A DNA stretch of 42,332 nucleotides from Comamonadaceae bacterium CD01 (lineage in GTDB: Bacteria; Pseudomonadota; Gammaproteobacteria; Burkholderiales; Burkholderiaceae_C): the NCBI GenBank assembly GCA_002894305.1, contig PGEI01000016.1:1-42332 (forward strand), read 5' to 3'. The notes under the pieces were generated by a model, which saw nothing but the letters and a program-made list of their open reading frames with translations, made no database searches and was not told the DNA's origin. A program made the position numbers and the translations under genes. Of the stretch, positions 1 through 8,998 are shown in pieces; the stretch's first letter is position 1, and every line of letters begins with the position of its first letter.

Positions 1-66
1 TGCGAAGACGCGCTTTCATGTTTCGATACTTCCAGGTTGCTGTACTAGGGAGCGGGCGAGCACGCC

Positions 67-906
67 ATGATCTTGATCGCGATTCTCCTGGCCACGCTGG
101 CCGCCGGCATTGGCAGCGTCTGGCTGGCTGCGGCCGTACTGCGCCTGCAGCTGGGCGGACGCTGGAACGTCAGCGCCCAGCATTTGCTGAGCCTGGCCGC
201 TGGCGCGCTGCTGGCCACCGCCTTCATGCACCTGCTGCCCGAGGCGTTCGAGTCCGGCGCCGAGCCGCACGACCTGTTTGCCGTGCTGCTGATGGGACTG
301 GTGTTCTTCTTCGTGCTGGAGAAGGCCGAGCTGTGGCACCACGGCCACGAGAATACGCAAGGGCCCGAGGCGCAGCACCTGAACGACCCTCATGGCCACC
401 AGCACGGCCACCATCATGGCCACCACCACGGCCATGGCCACGCGGGCGATGGCCCGCGCCCCTCGGGCTGGGCACTGTTGACCGGCGACAGCGTGCACAG
501 CTTTGGCGATGGCGTGCTCATCGCCTCGGCCTTCGTGGCCGACTGGCGCCTGGGGCTGGTGGCCGCGCTGTCGGTGCTGGCACACGAGGTGCCGCACCAC
601 ATCGGCGACCTGGTCGTGCTGCGCCATGCCATGGGCAGCCGCAAGCTGGCGCTGACCAAGGTGTCGCTGGCCGGCTCGGCCACGGCGCTGGGCGGCATGG
701 CCGGCTACGGGCTGGTGCAGGGCTGGAGTGCGGCGCTGCCGTACTTCCTCGTGGTCGCTTCCAGCAGCTTCATCTACGTGGCGCTGGCCGACCTGATTCC
801 GCAGCTGCAAAAACGCCTGACCGCGCTGCAGACCGTGGTGCAGATCGGCTGGCTGATCGCCGGCGCGGCCGCGGTCGTGATCGTCAGCTCGCTGGTGCAC
901 GGATAG
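67..906 (+). CDS. ZIP-family divalent metal transporter
   Basis: A 279-residue inner-membrane protein of the ZIP family, which moves Zn(II), Fe(II) or similar ions into the cytoplasm. Hydrophobic segments lie near residues 1-25, 38-56, 68-85, 143-160, 163-180 and in the C-terminal third. The two metal-site motifs of ZIP helices 4 and 5 are visible as HSFGDG (144-149) and HEVPHH (173-178). Between helices 3 and 4 is a strongly histidine-rich cytoplasmic-type loop (about 91-125, alternating H and G), typical of metal sensing or buffering in this family. The ATG at 67 is preceded by a GGGAG-like ribosome site. The exact metal cannot be told from sequence. No metal-regulator gene is adjacent. Confidence 0.9.
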   Translation: MILIAILLATLAAGIGSVWLAAAVLRLQLGGRWNVSAQHLLSLAAGALLATAFMHLLPEAFESGAEPHDLFAVLLMGLVFFFVLEKAELWHHGHENTQGPEAQHLNDPHGHQHGHHHGHHHGHGHAGDGPRPSGWALLTGDSVHSFGDGVLIASAFVADWRLGLVAALSVLAHEVPHHIGDLVVLRHAMGSRKLALTKVSLAGSATALGGMAGYGLVQGWSAALPYFLVVASSSFIYVALADLIPQLQKRLTALQTVVQIGWLIAGAAAVVIVSSLVHG

Positions 907-976
907 GCCGCTGCGCGGGCGGTGTGCTTGCCCGGTTCCCGCGCGGGGACGACATGCTGCACCTATCATCGTCGGC

Positions 977-2413
977 ATGACGCCCGAAGCCATCCGTGCC
1001 CTGTTCGAATCCCAGCACCAGGCCAGTCGCGCCCAGCCCGACGTGCCAGTCGTGCTGCGCCGCGAGCGCCTGCTGCGCCTGCGCAAGCTGCTCGACGAGC
1101 ATGGCCCGGCGCTGGCCGCCGCCGTGCAGGCCGACTTCGGCATGCGCTCGCAGCGCCTGACCGAGGTGGCCGACCTGTTCGTTCTGCGCAGCCAGATGGC
1201 GCACGCTTTGCGCCATCTGGCGTGCTGGAGCAGGCCGCAGCGGGTGCGCACGCCGTTCTTCCTGCAGCCGGCGCGCGCCTGGGTGCAGCGCCAGCCGCTG
1301 GGCGTCGTTGGCGTCATCTCGCCCTGGAACTACCCGGTGCAGCTGGCGCTGGCACCGGCCATTGCCGCGCTGGCCGCGGGCAACCGCGTGCTGGTCAAGC
1401 CCAGCGAGCTCACGCCGCACACCAGCGCGCAGCTGGCCGCTTCGGTCGGGCAGTTCTTCGCCCCAGAGGAGATGGCAGTCGTGCAGGGCGACGCGGCGAT
1501 CGCCGCGCTCATCGCGTCGCTGCCGCTGGATCACCTGATCTTCACCGGCTCCACGGCCGTCGGGCGCAAGGTGGCGCTGGCGGCGGCGGCCAACCTGACG
1601 CCGACGACGCTGGAGCTGGGCGGCAAGTCGCCGGCCATCGTCGACGCCGACTGCGACCTGCAGGACGCGGCGCTCAAGATCGCGCATGGCAAGCTGCTCA
1701 ACGGCGGCCAGACCTGCATCGCGCCCGACTACGTGCTGCTGCCGCGCGGCAGCGAGGCGGCGTTTGCCGACGCCTTTCGCGCCGCCGTGGCCCGGCTGTA
1801 CCCCTATTTCGCGGGCAACCCCGACTACGCCTCCATCATCACGCCGCGCCACCTGGCGCGCCTGCGCACCCTGGTGCAGCAGGCGCAGACGCTGGGCGCG
1901 CAGGTGCAGACCATGGTGCCGGTCGCCGGCGCTCCCGCAGCGCCCGCGCAAAGCATTGGCGACGGCGTGGGGCGCCAGATGGCGCCAGCGCTGGTGCTGG
2001 GCGTGACCGCCCAGATGCAGCTGATGCAGGAGGAGATCTTCGGCCCGGTGCTTCCGGTGGTCAGCTACGAGCGGCTCGACGACGCGGTGGCCTTCATCAA
2101 CGCGCACGCGCGGCCGCTGGCGCTGTACTGGTTCGGCCGCAACACGCAGGCGCAGGCCGAGGTGCTGCGCCGCACCGTCAGCGGCGGCGTCACCGTCAAC
2201 GACACGCTCTTGCACATCGCGCATGACAGGCTGCCCTTTGGCGGCGTTGGCGACAGCGGCTGGGGCAACTACCACGGCGAGCGGGGCTTTGCGCGCCTGA
2301 GCCATGAAAAGGCGGTGCTGGTGCAGCCGCGCTGGTCTGGTGGCGCGCTGTTGTATCCGCCCTATGGCGCGCGCTTCGACCGGGTCATGGGTTTGCTGCG
2401 ACGCTGGCTGTAA
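977..2413 (+). CDS. Aldehyde dehydrogenase, coniferyl-aldehyde dehydrogenase type
   Basis: A 478-residue NAD(P)-dependent aldehyde dehydrogenase that oxidises an aldehyde to its acid. The oxyanion Asn is in SPWNYP (N118), the cofactor Lys in VKPSE (K141), the general base in LELGGK (E213) and the nucleophile in GGQTC (C247). The short length (about 480) and the C-terminal PPYG segment match the coniferyl aldehyde / fatty aldehyde class rather than betaine aldehyde enzymes. It begins 70 bp after the ZIP gene and has no visible lignin-pathway neighbours, so a general detoxifying role on aromatic or long-chain aldehydes is as likely as coniferyl aldehyde. The function class is secure; the substrate is inferred. 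Confidence 0.88.
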   Translation: MTPEAIRALFESQHQASRAQPDVPVVLRRERLLRLRKLLDEHGPALAAAVQADFGMRSQRLTEVADLFVLRSQMAHALRHLACWSRPQRVRTPFFLQPARAWVQRQPLGVVGVISPWNYPVQLALAPAIAALAAGNRVLVKPSELTPHTSAQLAASVGQFFAPEEMAVVQGDAAIAALIASLPLDHLIFTGSTAVGRKVALAAAANLTPTTLELGGKSPAIVDADCDLQDAALKIAHGKLLNGGQTCIAPDYVLLPRGSEAAFADAFRAAVARLYPYFAGNPDYASIITPRHLARLRTLVQQAQTLGAQVQTMVPVAGAPAAPAQSIGDGVGRQMAPALVLGVTAQMQLMQEEIFGPVLPVVSYERLDDAVAFINAHARPLALYWFGRNTQAQAEVLRRTVSGGVTVNDTLLHIAHDRLPFGGVGDSGWGNYHGERGFARLSHEKAVLVQPRWSGGALLYPPYGARFDRVMGLLRRWL

Positions 2414-2562
2414 ACGCGTGTAAACGCGGTTGTGCGCCATTTGTCAAGTTTGGAGTGCAAACTGGTGTATATGCGCGGGGCAGTTGCACAGGGATTGGCG
2501 CAGAACCGTGAATTTGCGAGAATGCCGGGTTTTCTCGTATATCCCGTTATCTCGTTTTCCCC

Positions 2563-3084
2563 ATGTCGAACATTCAGGTACGTCCGGCCACGCTGCGTGA
2601 CGCCAAGGCCATTGCACAAATCCACTCCACGTCCACCCAGGAGGCCTACCGCGGCATGCTGCCCGATGAGCAGTTGAAGATGCTGTCCTCCGTCGAGAAG
2701 CGCCAAGCCTACTGGCGCGAGGCCATCGAATACTGCGAGCCGCAGGTGCAGGTGGCGATCGACGGCGACAAGATCGTTGGCTTCGTCGGCTTCGACCGCT
2801 CGCGCGACCCCAAGACCCGCCAGACCACCGGGGAGATCTGGGCCATCTACGCCTCGCCCACTCACTGGGATCAGGGCGTGGGCCTGGCGCTGTGGGACGC
2901 GGCGCGCGACGGCCTGGCCGAGGAGGGCTGCACCACGGTGACCGCATGGGTGCCGCTGCGCAACGAGCGCGCGCTGCGCTTTCATGAAATCGCCGGCTTC
3001 AAGCGCGAGATGACCACGGCCAAGACCTCGGTCGTCGGCTCCATCAAGATCGAGGAAGTGCGCCTGCAGCGCACGATCAACTGA
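2563..3084 (+). CDS. GNAT-family N-acetyltransferase
   Basis: A 173-residue acyltransferase of the GNAT fold. The N-terminal part (IQVRPATLRDAKAIAQIH) is the usual strand 1 / helix 1 start. The acetyl-CoA pyrophosphate loop is at WDQGVGLAL (about residues 104-112), following the conserved IYASPTHW strand, and the C-terminal GF..E segment is present near residues 143-148. The acceptor could be a small molecule, a peptide or a protein N terminus; nothing here decides it. It is preceded by 149 bp of non-coding DNA after the aldehyde dehydrogenase, so it probably has its own promoter. A 28-bp gap separates it from the following methyltransferase gene. Confidence 0.85.
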   Translation: MSNIQVRPATLRDAKAIAQIHSTSTQEAYRGMLPDEQLKMLSSVEKRQAYWREAIEYCEPQVQVAIDGDKIVGFVGFDRSRDPKTRQTTGEIWAIYASPTHWDQGVGLALWDAARDGLAEEGCTTVTAWVPLRNERALRFHEIAGFKREMTTAKTSVVGSIKIEEVRLQRTIN

Positions 3085-3112
3085 GCCCCCACGCCACGGG
3101 CCGCAAGCAGCC

Positions 3113-4351
3113 ATGACACAGAACGGCCCACAGACAGCACCGGATGTGACGCCAGGCGCCGCGTCCGATGCGCGTGCCCTCGTCTCCTGGAGCGGGCAGG
3201 GCGCAGCGTGCAGTGCGCTGTGGCGCAGCGAGGCGGGCAGCGCGCCGCCGCGGCGCGTGCAGTGCGTGGATGCCGGGCTGAGCGCCGATGCGGCGCTGCG
3301 CCTGGCCCGCGAAGGCACGGCGCTGCTGTGGCGCGGCGACTTTCAGGAGGCGCGCCACCTGCTGCAGGCGATGGCGCGGCGCATAGAGCGTGGCCAGCAG
3401 CGCAAGCGTGGCCGCCAGCGCACCGCGCTGCAGGAACCGCCGCAGCCCACTCCCGAGCAGGCCAGCGCCCAGGCATTTCACCGCGAGCGCCAGGCGCGCG
3501 GCCAGCGTGCCCATTTGCTGGGCCAGGTGCTGGTCGAATTGCAGGGCGACTACGGCATTGCGCTGCGCCGCGCTCCCGACTGGCGCCAGGCCTGCCTGGA
3601 AGCCTGGGGGCCGCCGCCAGGGCAGGCCGTGGTGGCGTCGCTGCGTGAGCTGCTGGGCCTGGTGGGCGCGCATGAATGGCGCAAGAAGGGCGTGGCGGTG
3701 CCGGCGCTGGGCGACGCGCCGCATGACCGCATCCACCCGCACTACGGCGTGTTTTCGCCGGTGCGCGGCGAATATGTCGACCTGGTCGCCCAGGCGCCGC
3801 TGCCCGCCGATTGCCGCCTGGCCTTCGACCTGGGCACCGGCACCGGCGTGCTGGCGGCGCTGCTGGTGCGCCGGGGCGTGGCGCGCGTCGTGGCGACCGA
3901 CCAGTCGCCGCGCGCACTGGCCTGCGCGCGCGAGAACCTGCAGCGCCTGGGCTGCAGCGCACAGGTCGAACTGCGTGACGCCGATCTGTATCCCGAAGGG
4001 CAGGCGCAGCTCGTCGTCTGCAACCCGCCGTGGCTGCCGGCGCGCCCGGCCACACCACTGGAGCACGCGGTGTACGACGAGGACAGCCGCATGCTGCGCG
4101 GCTTTCTGGCCGGCCTGCGCGCTCATCTGGCGCCCGGTGGCGAGGGCTGGCTCATCCTGTCGGATCTGGCCGAGCACCTGGGCTTGCGCACGCGCGCGCA
4201 GCTGCTGCAGTGGGTGGAGGACGCAGGCCTGCGCGTTGCCGGTCGGCAGGATGCTCGCCCGGGCCACGCCAAGGCGCGGGACGCCGGCGACGTGCTGCAT
4301 GCCGCCCGCGCGGCCGAGATCACGTCGCTGTGGCGACTGGTGGCACAGTAG
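3113..4351 (+). CDS. Class I SAM-dependent methyltransferase with NPPW motif
   Basis: A 412-residue protein whose C-terminal half is a Rossmann methyltransferase: motif I DLGTGTGVL (239-247), an acidic residue at the end of strand 2 (ATDQSP) and the catalytic NPPW (304-307). NPP(Y/F/W) is the signature of enzymes that methylate amide or amino nitrogen, as in HemK/PrmC and RsmC-type proteins. The N-terminal 200 residues are Arg/Ala/Gln-rich with no motif I recognise; they may position a protein or rRNA target. The target is unknown. It ends at a shared palindromic terminator with the convergent oxygenase gene. Confidence 0.8.
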   Translation: MTQNGPQTAPDVTPGAASDARALVSWSGQGAACSALWRSEAGSAPPRRVQCVDAGLSADAALRLAREGTALLWRGDFQEARHLLQAMARRIERGQQRKRGRQRTALQEPPQPTPEQASAQAFHRERQARGQRAHLLGQVLVELQGDYGIALRRAPDWRQACLEAWGPPPGQAVVASLRELLGLVGAHEWRKKGVAVPALGDAPHDRIHPHYGVFSPVRGEYVDLVAQAPLPADCRLAFDLGTGTGVLAALLVRRGVARVVATDQSPRALACARENLQRLGCSAQVELRDADLYPEGQAQLVVCNPPWLPARPATPLEHAVYDEDSRMLRGFLAGLRAHLAPGGEGWLILSDLAEHLGLRTRAQLLQWVEDAGLRVAGRQDARPGHAKARDAGDVLHAARAAEITSLWRLVAQ

Positions 4352-4367
4352 GTTTCTTCAGAATCCC

Positions 4368-4390
4368 AACGGGTTTTCAGAAAACCCGTT
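4368..4390. terminator. Bidirectional hairpin between convergent genes
   Basis: A perfect 10-bp stem, AACGGGTTTT / AAAACCCGTT, closes a CAG triloop. It lies between the plus-strand methyltransferase (stop at 4351) and the minus-strand oxygenase. The stop codon of the oxygenase (4377-4379) straddles the end of one arm and the loop. The T-runs are within the stem, so each strand presents a U-rich 3' arm. A dual terminator is inferred from position and symmetry. Confidence 0.6.
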
Positions 4391-5042
4391 CACGCAGCCA
4401 CTTGGTGGCAATCCATTTCTCGCCCTCCAGCACCGGCGCGCCCGCGTGCAGCGTGGCGCTGTCGGGGTGGGCCTGGGGGTAGGCAAAGAACAGCGCGTTG
4501 CCCGGGTGCGCGGCAATGTGCAGGCCGGCCTGCGGGAGGTCGGTGTCGCCGCCCAGCGCGGGCTGGTTCAGATACAGGATGAGCGTGGCCACCCGCTGGC
4601 CGCCGCGACTCAAGAGCGTGGCCGCGCCGGGCTGTGCCGGGTCGAAATAGTCGTAATGAGGGTGGTACTGCTCGCCCGGGCGGTAGTGCAGCACCTGCAG
4701 CCCCTCGCCGTGGCTGGCCGGCCAGTGCAGCAGGCGGGCAATGCGCTGCTCGATGCGCGAGATCAGCGCGGTTTCGCCGCGCTCGAAGAACATGCCGCGG
4801 CTGGTGCGGTCGGCGTTGATCTCCTCGCCGCCGGTGCTTGCCACCACGGTGCGCGAGCGCGCGAGGCGCGGGCGGGCGCAGTCGATCAGCGCCTGGCATT
4901 CCGCCGGCGTGAGCAGGCCGCCCAGCAGCGCCACGCGCGGGTGTTCCAGGCGCATCAGCACGTCGGTGGGGTGGCCATCCAGGTCGATGTGGGCGCCTTG
5001 CGGCGCGATGAAGGGTTCGGATGGTGGGGACTGTGTTGCCAT
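4377..5042 (-). CDS. Fe(II)/2-oxoglutarate oxygenase, prolyl 4-hydroxylase-like
   Basis: A 221-residue P4Hc-domain oxygenase. The iron ligands are visible as HxD (H129, D131 in HPHYDYF) and the distal His (H199 in TLHAG). The 2-oxoglutarate-binding basic residue is K209 in GEKW, followed by the usual T-K-W. The N-terminal 35 residues (LDGHPTDVLMRLEHPRVALL) form the typical lead-in strand. Such bacterial enzymes hydroxylate proline or other residues in a protein or peptide using O2. The start at 5042 (MATQSPP) lies 14 bp after the yaaA stop; longer upstream readings run through yaaA and are rejected. Transcription with yaaA is likely. The substrate is unknown. Confidence 0.85.
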   Translation of the reverse strand: MATQSPPSEPFIAPQGAHIDLDGHPTDVLMRLEHPRVALLGGLLTPAECQALIDCARPRLARSRTVVASTGGEEINADRTSRGMFFERGETALISRIEQRIARLLHWPASHGEGLQVLHYRPGEQYHPHYDYFDPAQPGAATLLSRGGQRVATLILYLNQPALGGDTDLPQAGLHIAAHPGNALFFAYPQAHPDSATLHAGAPVLEGEKWIATKWLRERVF

Positions 5043-5056
5043 GGCGGCGGTCGCGT

Positions 5057-5842
5057 TCAGACGCCGCCGCGGCGAAACACCAGGCGGTCGGCACTGGAGG
5101 CCGACGGCGCGAACGCGTAGCCGTCCAGGTCGAAGCGCTGCAGCTGCTGCACGTGGCGGACGCGCTCGGTGATCGCCCAGCGTGCCATCAGGCCGCGCGC
5201 GCGCTTGGCGTAGAAGCTGATGATCTTGTAGCCGCTGCCCTTGAAGTCCTCGAACACGCATTCGACGACGCGTGCGCGCAGCGTCTTGCGGTCGACCGAC
5301 TTGAAATACTCCTGCGACGCCAGGTTGACCAGCACCGGATCGCCCTTGTGGCCGTCGGCGTGCAGCAGCGCGTCGATGTGCTCGGCAATGCGGCCGCCCC
5401 AGAATTGGTAGAGATTGGCGCCGTGCGCGGTCGCCAGGCGCGTACCCATCTCCAGCCGGTAGGGCTGCATCAGGTCGAGCGGGCGCAGCACGCCGTACAG
5501 GCCACTCAGGATCAGCAGGTGCTGCTGCGCCCAGTCCAGGTCGCGTGCCGACAGCGTGGCTGCCTGCAGCCCCTCGTACACGTCGCCGTTGAAGGCCAGC
5601 ACCGCCTGGCGGGCGTTGGCCGGCGTGAAGCTGGGGCTCCAGGCGGCATAGCGCGCGACGTTGAGCGCGGCCAGTGCGTCGCTGATCGACATCAGCGACG
5701 CAACGTCCTGCGGCGACTTCTCGCGCAGCACCTCGACCAGCTCGCCCGCCTGCGCCGCGTACTGCGGCAGGGTGTGGGGCAGGGCGGCGTCGATGGGGCT
5801 GTCGTAGTCCAGTGACTTGGCGGGCGAGAGAACGAACAGCAT
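5057..5842 (-). CDS. yaaA: Peroxide stress protein YaaA (DUF328 family)
   Basis: A 261-residue cytosolic protein starting MLFVLSPAKSLDYDSP, the hallmark N terminus of the YaaA family, with the conserved FNGDVYEGL near residue 70, LSGLYGVLRPLDLMQPYRLEM near 110-130 and KIISFYAKRARG near 205-216. In E. coli YaaA is induced by OxyR and limits free intracellular iron during H2O2 stress; a DNA-binding activity has also been reported for the family. A good ribosome site (AGGAAG, 7 nt before ATG) supports the start. It lies upstream of, and probably in one transcript with, an iron-dependent oxygenase. Confidence 0.95.
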   Translation of the reverse strand: MLFVLSPAKSLDYDSPIDAALPHTLPQYAAQAGELVEVLREKSPQDVASLMSISDALAALNVARYAAWSPSFTPANARQAVLAFNGDVYEGLQAATLSARDLDWAQQHLLILSGLYGVLRPLDLMQPYRLEMGTRLATAHGANLYQFWGGRIAEHIDALLHADGHKGDPVLVNLASQEYFKSVDRKTLRARVVECVFEDFKGSGYKIISFYAKRARGLMARWAITERVRHVQQLQRFDLDGYAFAPSASSADRLVFRRGGV

Positions 5843-5883
5843 GCGACGACTTCCTGTGGGCGGTGCGTGAATGGGAGCGGGCC

Positions 5884-5892
5884 AGCGTAGCA
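5884..5892 (-). promoter_or_regulatory. Candidate extended -10 promoter for yaaA
   Basis: Read on the minus strand this is TG-C-TACGCT, an extended -10 element about 42 nt before the yaaA ATG and directly after the rne terminator. No good -35 hexamer is visible. Its position fits, but the match is modest. Confidence 0.3.
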
Positions 5893-5893
5893 G

Positions 5894-5928
5894 AAAAAAA
5901 CGCCACCGCCGCGGCGACGGCGATGGCG
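5894..5928 (-). terminator. Rho-independent terminator of rne
   Basis: On the minus strand CGCCATCGCCG and CGGCGGTGGCG form an 11-bp stem with one mismatch and a 6-nt loop, followed by seven T. It sits 47 nt after the rne stop codon and before yaaA, in the right orientation for rne. Confidence 0.8.
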
Positions 5929-5974
5929 CGGGTTGCCGGGGGCTGGGCCGCCCGGCGCGCGTTGGCGCGGTGGT

Positions 5975-8900
5975 TCAGGCCCGGTCGGCCGGTGTGTCGA
6001 ACGGCAGTTTCATGGCCGACAGGTCGCGTCGGGTTTCCACCAGAATCAGCGGCGTCTCGTCGATCTCCACCATCGGCGGGCGTTCGCGCGGTACGTGGAT
6101 GGGTTGCGGCTCGGCGGCAATCGCGGCCTGCACCGCGGCCACCTTGTCGGCGTCGGAGTTGACCCACTGCAGGCCGGAAGCCTGGGCGATGTCCTGCAGC
6201 TTCTGGATCGGAAGCTCGAAGCCCTGTATCTGCGGCAGGTGCGCGGATTCAGCTTCGACTTCAGCCGTTTTGGCCGGCGTGACCGCTTCGGCCGGTGCCG
6301 TTGCCGCATCTGCCTCCTGTGCCACTTGCGTGGCTTGCTCGGGCTGGGCCGGCTCCTGCACATCCGCGGGTGTGGCGGCGCTTGCGCTGTCGGTGGCATC
6401 AGCTGCTGGCTGCGGCGCGGCCTCGGCCGTCTCGGTCAGTTCCGCGACCGGCGCAGGGCTGGGTTGCTGTGCGGGAGCCGCAAAGTAGCTGCGGCGCGGC
6501 GGCTCGGCAGCCTCGCCAGCGGGCGCGGCGGCTGCCAGTGCCTGATCCTCTGCGGGCTCGCCATCCAGCGCGGCTGCCGGCGCGTCGGCGTCGATGGTGC
6601 GCGGGCCGCCGCTGCGGCGACGGTCGCGGCCATAGCGGTCGCGCGAGCGGCGCTCGCGGCGCTGCTCGGCGCCGTCCTCGCCATTGGCGGGTGCACTGGC
6701 GTCGGCGGGCAGTTGGTCGGCGGCCTGCTCGGGCAGCAGATTCGCATTGGTAGTTTCGGCCTGCTCCTGAGCCGTGCCGCGCGGGCGGCGCTCACCGCGT
6801 TCGCTGCGCTCACTGCGCTCGCGCCGCTCGCCGGCGTCGCTGCGCTGCGTGGGCGCGGCGCTGTCGTCGGCTGCTGCGTTCACGCCTGCTGCGTCGCGGT
6901 CGCGGCTGCTGCGGCCGTCGCGGCGGCTCTCGCCGTCACCGCGGGCCGGGCGGCGCTCGCTGCGTTCCCTGCGTTCTTCGCGGGCTTCACCGCTGCGTGC
7001 CTCGCCGCTGCGGCCGTCGCCGTTGCGAGCTTCGCCATTGCGGGTGTCAGCGTTTCTGCCTTCGCCGCGGCGGCCACGGCCTTCGCCGTTACGGCCGCTG
7101 CCACTGCGCTCGCCGCGGCCTTCGCCACCGCGGCGGCCGCGGCCGTCGCGGCGGCCTTCGGCCGTGGCGGGCTCGGCCGGCTGTGCAGTCTGCACAGGGG
7201 CCAGTGGCGCGGGCGCCGGGCCAAAGCCCAGCAGGCTCTTGATCCAGGCGAAAAAGCCCTGTTCCTGCACCGGCGCGGCGGGCGCGGGGCGCGGCGCGCT
7301 GGCGCTGCCGCCCTGAGCGCCAGTCCTGCGCTGGCCCCCACCCTGGCCCTGGCTGCGCGCGGCGGGCTCGGGCCGTGGGGGCGCGACCGGCGCCGGCGCG
7401 TCGGGCAGAACGCCCTTGATCACCGGCTGCTGCTTGTTGGTCGGCTCCTGCGAGCGGCGCGTGACCTGGGTCTGCTCTTCCTGCACTTCGGCCAGTTGAT
7501 AGCTTGCGTCCAGGTTGTCCAGGCGCGGATCGTCGTGCTTCAAGCGCTCGAGGCGGTAGTGCGGCGTGGACAGGCTCTTGTTCGGGATGAGCATGACCGA
7601 CACGCGCTTGCGCAGCTCGATCTTGGCGATCTCGTTGCGCTTCTCGTTGAGCAGAAAGCTGGCCACCTCCACCGGCACCTGGCAGTGCACGGCGGCGGTG
7701 TTGTCCTTCATCGACTCCTCCTGGATCATGCGCAGCATCTGCAGCGAGAAGCCTTCGGTGTCGCGCACGTGGCCGGTGCCGTCACACTGCGGGCAGCGGA
7801 TGTGGGCGCCTTCGGACAGCGACGGTTTCAGGCGCTGGCGGCTCATCTCCATCAGGCCGAATTTGCTGATCGTGCCGAACTGCACGCGGGCGCGATCCTG
7901 GCGCAGCGCGTCGCGCAGGCGGTTCTCCACTTCGCGGCGGTTCTTCGACTCTTCCATGTCGATGAAGTCGATCACGAGCAGGCCGCCCAGGTCGCGCAGG
8001 CGCATCTGGCGCGCCACTTCGTCGGCGGCCTCCAGGTTGGTGCGCGTGGCGGTCTCCTCGATGTCGCCGCCCTTGATGGCGCGCGCCGAGTTCACGTCCA
8101 CGCTGACCAGCGCCTCGGTGTGGTCGATGACGATGGCGCCGCCGGACGGCAGCGTGACGGTGCGCGCGTAGGCGGACTCGATCTGGTGCTCGATCTGGAA
8201 GCGCGAGAACAGCGGCGCGTCGTCGCGGTAGCGCTTGACGCGGGCGGCATGCTCGGGCATGACGTGCGCCATGAACTGCTGCGCCTGCTCGTAGATGTCG
8301 TCGGTGTCGATCAGGATGTCGCCGATGTCATTGTTGAAGTAGTCGCGGATCGCACGGATCACCAGGCTCGATTCCTGGTAGATCAGGAAGGCGCCCTTGG
8401 CCGCCTTGGCGGCGCCGTCGATGGCGCTCCACAGCTTGAGCAGGTAGTTCAGGTCCCACTGCAGCTCGGGGGCCGAGCGGCCAATGCCGGCGGTGCGCGC
8501 GATGATGCTCATGCCCTTGGGGTATTCGAGCTGATCCATCGCCTCCTTGAGCTCGGCGCGGTCCTCGCCCTCGATGCGGCGCGAGACGCCACCGCCGCGC
8601 GGGTTGTTGGGCATCAGCACCACGTAGCGGCCGGCCAGGCTGATGAAGGTGGTCAGTGCCGCGCCCTTGTTGCCGCGCTCTTCCTTCTCGACCTGGACGA
8701 TGAGCTCCTGGCCTTCCTTGATCACGTCCTGGATGCGTGCCTGCGACGGCGAGACGCCCTCGGCGAAATACTGCTTGGAGATTTCCTTGAACGGCAGGAA
8801 GCCGTGGCGATCCTCGCCGTAGTCGACAAAGCAGGCTTCGAGCGACGGCTCGACGCGCGTCACCACCGCCTTGTAGATGTTGCCTTTGCGCTGCTCGCGC

Positions 8901-8998
8901 CCTTCGATCTCGATCTCGTAGTCCAGCAGCTTCTGGCCGTCCACGATGGCCAGGCGGCGCTCTTCGGGCTGCGTGGCGTTGATGAGCATCCGTTTCAT
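5975..8998 (-). CDS. rne: Ribonuclease E
   Basis: A 1007-residue RNase E/G-family endoribonuclease, the core of the RNA degradosome, acting in mRNA decay and rRNA/tRNA processing at the inner membrane. The catalytic half holds the S1 domain (about 38-120), the two Mg-binding Asp residues (D301 in SVDVNS, D344 in VIDFIDM) and the Zn-link CPQC (402-405). From about residue 520 the protein becomes low-complexity: an R/E/G/D/N-rich tract (about 585-720, units such as [15 protein letters not shown]) followed by an A/P/E-rich region. This is the expected disordered RNA- and partner-binding scaffold. The last residues (from about 950) return to ordered sequence. I chose [10 protein letters not shown] at 8998 because it is the usual betaproteobacterial start; longer readings extend into the leader. 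Confidence 0.96.
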   Translation of the reverse strand: MKRMLINATQPEERRLAIVDGQKLLDYEIEIEGREQRKGNIYKAVVTRVEPSLEACFVDYGEDRHGFLPFKEISKQYFAEGVSPSQARIQDVIKEGQELIVQVEKEERGNKGAALTTFISLAGRYVVLMPNNPRGGGVSRRIEGEDRAELKEAMDQLEYPKGMSIIARTAGIGRSAPELQWDLNYLLKLWSAIDGAAKAAKGAFLIYQESSLVIRAIRDYFNNDIGDILIDTDDIYEQAQQFMAHVMPEHAARVKRYRDDAPLFSRFQIEHQIESAYARTVTLPSGGAIVIDHTEALVSVDVNSARAIKGGDIEETATRTNLEAADEVARQMRLRDLGGLLVIDFIDMEESKNRREVENRLRDALRQDRARVQFGTISKFGLMEMSRQRLKPSLSEGAHIRCPQCDGTGHVRDTEGFSLQMLRMIQEESMKDNTAAVHCQVPVEVASFLLNEKRNEIAKIELRKRVSVMLIPNKSLSTPHYRLERLKHDDPRLDNLDASYQLAEVQEEQTQVTRRSQEPTNKQQPVIKGVLPDAPAPVAPPRPEPAARSQGQGGGQRRTGAQGGSASAPRPAPAAPVQEQGFFAWIKSLLGFGPAPAPLAPVQTAQPAEPATAEGRRDGRGRRGGEGRGERSGSGRNGEGRGRRGEGRNADTRNGEARNGDGRSGEARSGEAREERRERSERRPARGDGESRRDGRSSRDRDAAGVNAAADDSAAPTQRSDAGERRERSERSERGERRPRGTAQEQAETTNANLLPEQAADQLPADASAPANGEDGAEQRRERRSRDRYGRDRRRSGGPRTIDADAPAAALDGEPAEDQALAAAAPAGEAAEPPRRSYFAAPAQQPSPAPVAELTETAEAAPQPAADATDSASAATPADVQEPAQPEQATQVAQEADAATAPAEAVTPAKTAEVEAESAHLPQIQGFELPIQKLQDIAQASGLQWVNSDADKVAAVQAAIAAEPQPIHVPRERPPMVEIDETPLILVETRRDLSAMKLPFDTPADRA

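Noticed and set aside
4377-6167. A single 596-residue fusion of YaaA and the oxygenase
   Set aside because: YaaA is read in a different frame with its own stop at 5057, and the oxygenase frame before 5042 has no protein character.
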